64,000 bases of DNA, taken from NCBI RefSeq assembly GCF_021401245.1, contig NZ_JACBFY010000003.1, positions 741,648-805,647 of the forward strand. The letters are read 5' to 3'. This DNA is from Pseudacidovorax sp. NFM-22 (lineage in GTDB: Bacteria > Pseudomonadota > Gammaproteobacteria > Burkholderiales > Burkholderiaceae_C). Positions 60,969 to 64,000 of this stretch are shown in pieces. The translations under genes were made by a program, and so were the position numbers. Below the pieces are notes generated by a model. The model was given only the letters and a program-made list of their open reading frames with translations. It was not told the origin of the DNA and ran no database searches. The first letter of the stretch is position 1; each line of letters begins with the position of its first letter.

Positions 60969-62186
60969 TTGGACCCCATCAGCATTCACGTCAACGGTCG
61001 CAGCGTCACCCGGGCGAGCGAGCCCCGGACGCATCTTGCCGACTTCCTGCGCGACGAACTCCGCCTCACCGGCACACACCTCGGCTGCGAACACGGCGTG
61101 TGCGGCGCCTGTACCGTGCTCGTCGATGGCCAGCCCACGCGCTCCTGCATCACCTTCGCGGTGGCATGCGACGGCCGGGAAGTCACCACCATCGAGGGTT
61201 ACGACGACGATGCAGCGATGCGACTGCTGCGCCAGGCGTTCACGCGGCACCATGCGCTGCAGTGCGGCTTCTGCACGCCCGGGATGCTGGCCACATCGCG
61301 AGACATCGTGCTTCGACTTCCCGATGCCGACGAAGCCCGTGTGCGTCTGGAGCTTTCCGGGAATCTGTGCCGTTGCACGGGATACCAGGGCATCGTCGAT
61401 GCCATCCTCGACGTGCTGCAGCAGCAGCGCGACGCGCCCGACGCGCAGTTCGAAAGGCTGCGCCAGAGACTGAGCGCGCCGCGGACGGCCGCGGTGAAGC
61501 GCCCAGATGCCACCGTGCCGGCCGAACCGCCGGCGCCATCGCCCGGCAAGGCTGCCGCATCTGATGCGGCCGGCATCGCCGACATGGCGGAAGTCGATCC
61601 GGTGGCCATGGCCAAAGCCAAGGCAAAGGGCAATGCGATCGAAGTCCACTTCGATGTGCCTCATCCCATCGACCGGGTATGGGCGTTCATGGGTGACCTG
61701 CCCGCGGTGGCGTCCTGTCTGCCCGGCGCGACCATCGACTCGCACGAGGGAGAAAAGGTCAAGGGCACCATCGCCATCAAGTTCGGCCCGATGTCGGCCG
61801 CTTTCGCAGGCGCGGCGCGGCTGGAGCGCGACGATGCCGCCCGGCGCGCCGTCCTCAGGGGCGCAGGTCAGGACAGCCTGAGCAAGTCGCGCACCCAGGG
61901 CGACATCACCTATCGGCTCGAAGCGCTGTCTGCCGACAGCACCCGGGTCCACGTGGACATGATCTACGCGCTGCAGGGCCCGCTCGCGCAGTTCTCGCGC
62001 TCGGGCCTCGTGAAGGATTTCGTGCGCCGCATGGTGGCCGACTTCGGCCACCAGATCTCGCGTCGGCTGAGCGGGCAGGCGGGGCCGATCGATGGAGCGC
62101 CCCCCACGGTGTCCATGGCCGGGATGATGTGGAGCGTGCTGTGGAACCGGATTCGCAGTTGGTTCGGAGCGAAGCCGCGTTCATGA
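60969..62186 (+). CDS. Fusion of [2Fe-2S] subunit (CoxS-like) with a CoxG-type SRPBCC domain
   Basis: A 405-residue protein read from a TTG at 60969, six bases after the FAD-subunit stop. Residues ~1-155 are the small subunit: plant-type cluster Cys40, Cys45, Cys48, Cys60, and second cluster Cys99, Cys102, Cys134, Cys136. A Pro/Ala linker (~165-200) leads to a CoxG-like SRPBCC domain (~215-370; VPHPIDRVWAFMGDLPAVASCLPGA). CoxG normally is a separate protein that recruits CO dehydrogenase to the membrane. A fused copy could tether this hydroxylase to the inner membrane and couple it to respiration. Confidence 0.88.
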   Translation: MDPISIHVNGRSVTRASEPRTHLADFLRDELRLTGTHLGCEHGVCGACTVLVDGQPTRSCITFAVACDGREVTTIEGYDDDAAMRLLRQAFTRHHALQCGFCTPGMLATSRDIVLRLPDADEARVRLELSGNLCRCTGYQGIVDAILDVLQQQRDAPDAQFERLRQRLSAPRTAAVKRPDATVPAEPPAPSPGKAAASDAAGIADMAEVDPVAMAKAKAKGNAIEVHFDVPHPIDRVWAFMGDLPAVASCLPGATIDSHEGEKVKGTIAIKFGPMSAAFAGAARLERDDAARRAVLRGAGQDSLSKSRTQGDITYRLEALSADSTRVHVDMIYALQGPLAQFSRSGLVKDFVRRMVADFGHQISRRLSGQAGPIDGAPPTVSMAGMMWSVLWNRIRSWFGAKPRS

Positions 62187-62304
62187 GAGTTCCCCCGTCA
62201 TGTGTCGGCACGCCGCAGAGAACACGGCGCCAGCGCTTGTCGACGCAAGCTCCGACGCGCCCCTGGCTGACCGCGGCTGCTGAGCGGACGACCGAGGAGT
62301 TGCA

Positions 62305-63111
62305 TTGAGCCACTTTCTTTATGGGTACCAGGTTCGTGCCAACGGGGTTCGCCTGCACCTGCTGCGCTATGGCGGGCAAGGCCCCTGCATGCTGCTGCTC
62401 CCAGGCATCACCAGTCCCGCGATCACCTGGGGCTTCGTTGCCGAGCGGCTGGCCCGCCACTTCGACGTCCATGTCCTGGACTTCCGGGGGCGGGGCTTGT
62501 CGTTCAGCGAGCCCGGCATGGACGCGAGTCTCGACGCCATGGCGAGCGATGTGGTCGAACTGATGGCGCTGCAGGGTTGGGCTCCCGTGACGCTGCTCGG
62601 GCACTCCATGGGTGCCCGCGTCGCGATCCGCGCGGCCACGCGAGACGCTCGGCGCATCGATCGGCTGCTGTTGATCGATCCCCCAGTCTCCGGCCCGGGC
62701 CGCCGTCCCTATCCGGTGCCGCTGTCGTGGTACGTGGATTCCATCCGGCTGGCTGCACAGGGGATCTCGGCCGACGAACTGCGCCGCTACGCGCCCACCT
62801 GGACCGACGAACAGCTGCAACTGCGGGCCGAATGGCTGCACACATGCCGCGAGGAGGCGATTGCCCAGGCGCATGCCGGTTTTCACGACGACGACATCCA
62901 TAGCGATCTGGCCAGCCTCAAGACGCCTGGACTCCTGATGGCGGCGGGGAAGGGCGGCACAGTGCTCGCGGACGACCTGGCAGAGATCAAGGCGCTGGCG
63001 CCGGGCTTGACGCAGTGCGTGGTGCACGGCGCCGGGCACATGATCCCCTGGGACGACGAAGATTCGTTCTACCGCTTGCTGGGAGCGCATCTTGAGGTTG
63101 AATTCCTCTAG
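62305..63111 (+). CDS. nicD: N-formylmaleamate deformylase (NicD)
   Basis: A 268-residue alpha/beta hydrolase that removes formate from N-formylmaleamate to give maleamate. The triad Ser101 (GHSMGA), Asp125 (LLIDPPVSGPGRR) and His245 (GAGHMIPWDD) occupies the residue numbers known for Pseudomonas putida NicD. LLPGITSPAITWGFVAERL and YVDSIR blocks also match. GGAG precedes a TTG at 62305 used as start (MSHFLYG). It lies 118 bases after the Fe-S/CoxG gene, so a separate promoter is possible. Confidence 0.93.
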   Translation: MSHFLYGYQVRANGVRLHLLRYGGQGPCMLLLPGITSPAITWGFVAERLARHFDVHVLDFRGRGLSFSEPGMDASLDAMASDVVELMALQGWAPVTLLGHSMGARVAIRAATRDARRIDRLLLIDPPVSGPGRRPYPVPLSWYVDSIRLAAQGISADELRRYAPTWTDEQLQLRAEWLHTCREEAIAQAHAGFHDDDIHSDLASLKTPGLLMAAGKGGTVLADDLAEIKALAPGLTQCVVHGAGHMIPWDDEDSFYRLLGAHLEVEFL

Positions 63112-63200
63112 CGTCGGCCGCGGCGTTGGGACAGTTGCATCGTGCTTTGGGCAATGAGGCAGTCGATACACTCGATGGAGAAAGTACTGGCGATCTCGAC

Positions 63201-63752
63201 ATGACGAAGCGTTCCTCCGTGGCCAAAGAGAAGAAGGGTGGGTCGGCAGAGCCGGTGAAGCGGCAGGGTGCCCAGCCCTTCAATCCGCTGCGCGAGGTGA
63301 TGTGGCGTCGCCCTGGGTTCCTGATTCGCCGACTCACCCAGATCGGCCAGGCACTGTTTTTCGATCTGTGCAAGTCCGAGAGCATCACGCCTCTGCAGGT
63401 GGGCATGCTCACGGCGCTGTCCATGAACCCTTGGCTGGACCAGAAAGCCATCGGTCGGGAGCTCTCCCTGGACCGTACGACGACGGCCGAGGTGCTCAAG
63501 CGCCTGGCGGACAAGGGGCTTGTCGAGACGCGCGTGAACCCCGAGGACCGCCGCTCCAGGCTGTCTGTCATCACCGCGGAGGGCTTGAAGCTCATCAACG
63601 ACCTGCAGGAGAGCATCCATCGATCGCAGGAACTGCTGATCGAGCCGCTGCCTCCCGAGGACCGGGAAGTCTTCATGAAGCTCCTGGCGAGGCTTGTCGA
63701 TGCGCACGAGAAGATGGAGCGGCAGCTGGAGCAGCAGGAGCACCCGGAATAG
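63201..63752 (+). CDS. MarR-family regulator of the pyridine-acid cluster (NicR/PicR-like)
   Basis: A 183-residue MarR regulator; the ATG at 63201 is preferred to an upstream GTG-type start at 63126 because family similarity begins after it. The winged helix runs LTALSMNPWLDQKAIGRELSLDRTTTAEVLKRLADKGLVETRVNPEDRRSR. The ~45-residue basic N-terminal extension (KRSSVAKEKKGG) is longer than usual. It follows nicD and probably represses the divergent operons through the 18-bp repeats at 57344 and 57561, with a pathway intermediate as inducer. That link is inferred. Confidence 0.85.
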   Translation: MTKRSSVAKEKKGGSAEPVKRQGAQPFNPLREVMWRRPGFLIRRLTQIGQALFFDLCKSESITPLQVGMLTALSMNPWLDQKAIGRELSLDRTTTAEVLKRLADKGLVETRVNPEDRRSRLSVITAEGLKLINDLQESIHRSQELLIEPLPPEDREVFMKLLARLVDAHEKMERQLEQQEHPE

Positions 63753-63858
63753 CCGAGGGGCTCCACCCTTCAGCACTGTCTCTGGCGGCGCGATGCATAC
63801 GGCATCGTGCCAGTCGCGTTCACGCCTGCGGCGCAGGCATACCAACCAATTCGCTGAT

Positions 63859-64000
63859 ATGAGCTACACGGCCCCCCTGAAGGACATGCTGTTCGACATC
63901 GAGCATCTGGCGCGCATCGACGAGATCGCCCAGATGCCGGGCTTTGGCGACGCCGGCCTGGACACCGCCGCCGCCGTGCTGGAAGAGTGCGCCAAGCTGA
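63859..64000 (+). CDS. Acyl-CoA dehydrogenase, N-terminal part (truncated by window end)
   Basis: The first 47 codons read MSYTAPLKDMLFDIEHLARI and continue to AAAVLEECAKL. This is the helical N-terminal cap of the ~600-residue acyl-CoA dehydrogenases whose starts carry Y-x-APL-x-DM-x-F. The rest lies beyond the window. It begins 106 bases after the MarR gene and may belong to a separate fatty-acid operon. Confidence 0.85.
   Translation, partial: MSYTAPLKDMLFDIEHLARIDEIAQMPGFGDAGLDTAAAVLEECAKL

Noticed and set aside
57733..62186. CoxLMS carbon-monoxide dehydrogenase with CoxG
   Set aside because: The active-site loop is AYRGVART rather than AYRCSFR, and the genes sit among nic/pic-type pyridine genes, so CO oxidation is not supported.
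51175..63752. Nicotinate (nic) degradation cluster
   Set aside because: NicX, NicD and NicF fit, but there is no cytochrome-fused NicB and no flavin monooxygenase NicC; a decarboxylase and a Rieske system are present instead.

Overview
The window is high-GC DNA with dense, overlapping operons. Its gene families (Bug/TctC solute receptors, a Tn4371-type trb conjugation module, CaiB and CoxLMS-type enzymes, AaeAB-type efflux) point to a beta-proteobacterium of the order Burkholderiales; this is inference from gene content. No rRNA, tRNA or CRISPR array was recognised.

Layout. (1) 1-8.8 kb is accessory cargo. It holds decayed DNA with a ~128-bp imperfect repeat pair around a GIY-YIG-like gene, a two-gene OLD-nuclease/UvrD-helicase module resembling Gabija phage defence, and a polar-amino-acid ABC transporter operon with an unexpected prephenate-dehydratase/BacA-like gene inside it. 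(2) 8.8-21.6 kb is the mating-pair-formation block of an integrative conjugative element: a LysR-type HTH-only gene, traG, an RHH gene, trbB-C-D-E-J-K-L-F-G-I and a DUF2274 gene, nearly all overlapping by four bases. Integrase, relaxase and replication/partition genes are not in the window. (3) 21.6-31.3 kb is a mosaic of remnants: a TPR fragment, an AT-richer secreted metallopeptidase, three IS3-family transposase scraps and a broken molybdenum-hydroxylase gene. Within it lies an intact two-gene module: a ~1590-residue fusion of an alpha/alpha-toroid-like region, a CapA/PgsA domain and a MurF-like ligase, followed by an exported alpha/beta hydrolase. (4) 31.3-37.0 kb is a tripartite aromatic-acid-type efflux operon (FUSC protein, DUF1656 protein, HlyD adaptor, outer-membrane factor) with a divergent AraC regulator. 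(5) 37.0-46.4 kb is an acyl-CoA catabolic region (PrpF, two SDRs, DUF35 protein, thiolase, CaiB, crotonase, two Bug receptors) with a LysR regulator. Its substrate is not evident.

(6) 46.5-63.8 kb is a nearly complete gene set for degrading a pyridine-2-carboxylate, most simply picolinic acid. It contains a LivFGMHK-type importer, a three-subunit molybdenum hydroxylase, a four-component Rieske oxygenase, an amidohydrolase-family decarboxylase, 2,5-dihydroxypyridine dioxygenase (NicX), N-formylmaleamate deformylase (NicD), maleamate amidohydrolase (NicF) and a MarR regulator. The known metal ligands or catalytic residues of NicX, NicD and NicF fall at the expected residue numbers. The inferred route is picolinate -> 6-hydroxypicolinate -> 3,6-dihydroxypicolinate -> 2,5-dihydroxypyridine -> N-formylmaleamate -> maleamate -> maleate. 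The two main transcription units diverge from a 425-bp spacer carrying two identical 18-bp operator-like repeats at promoter-like positions. A maleate isomerase was not found. The window ends inside an acyl-CoA dehydrogenase gene.
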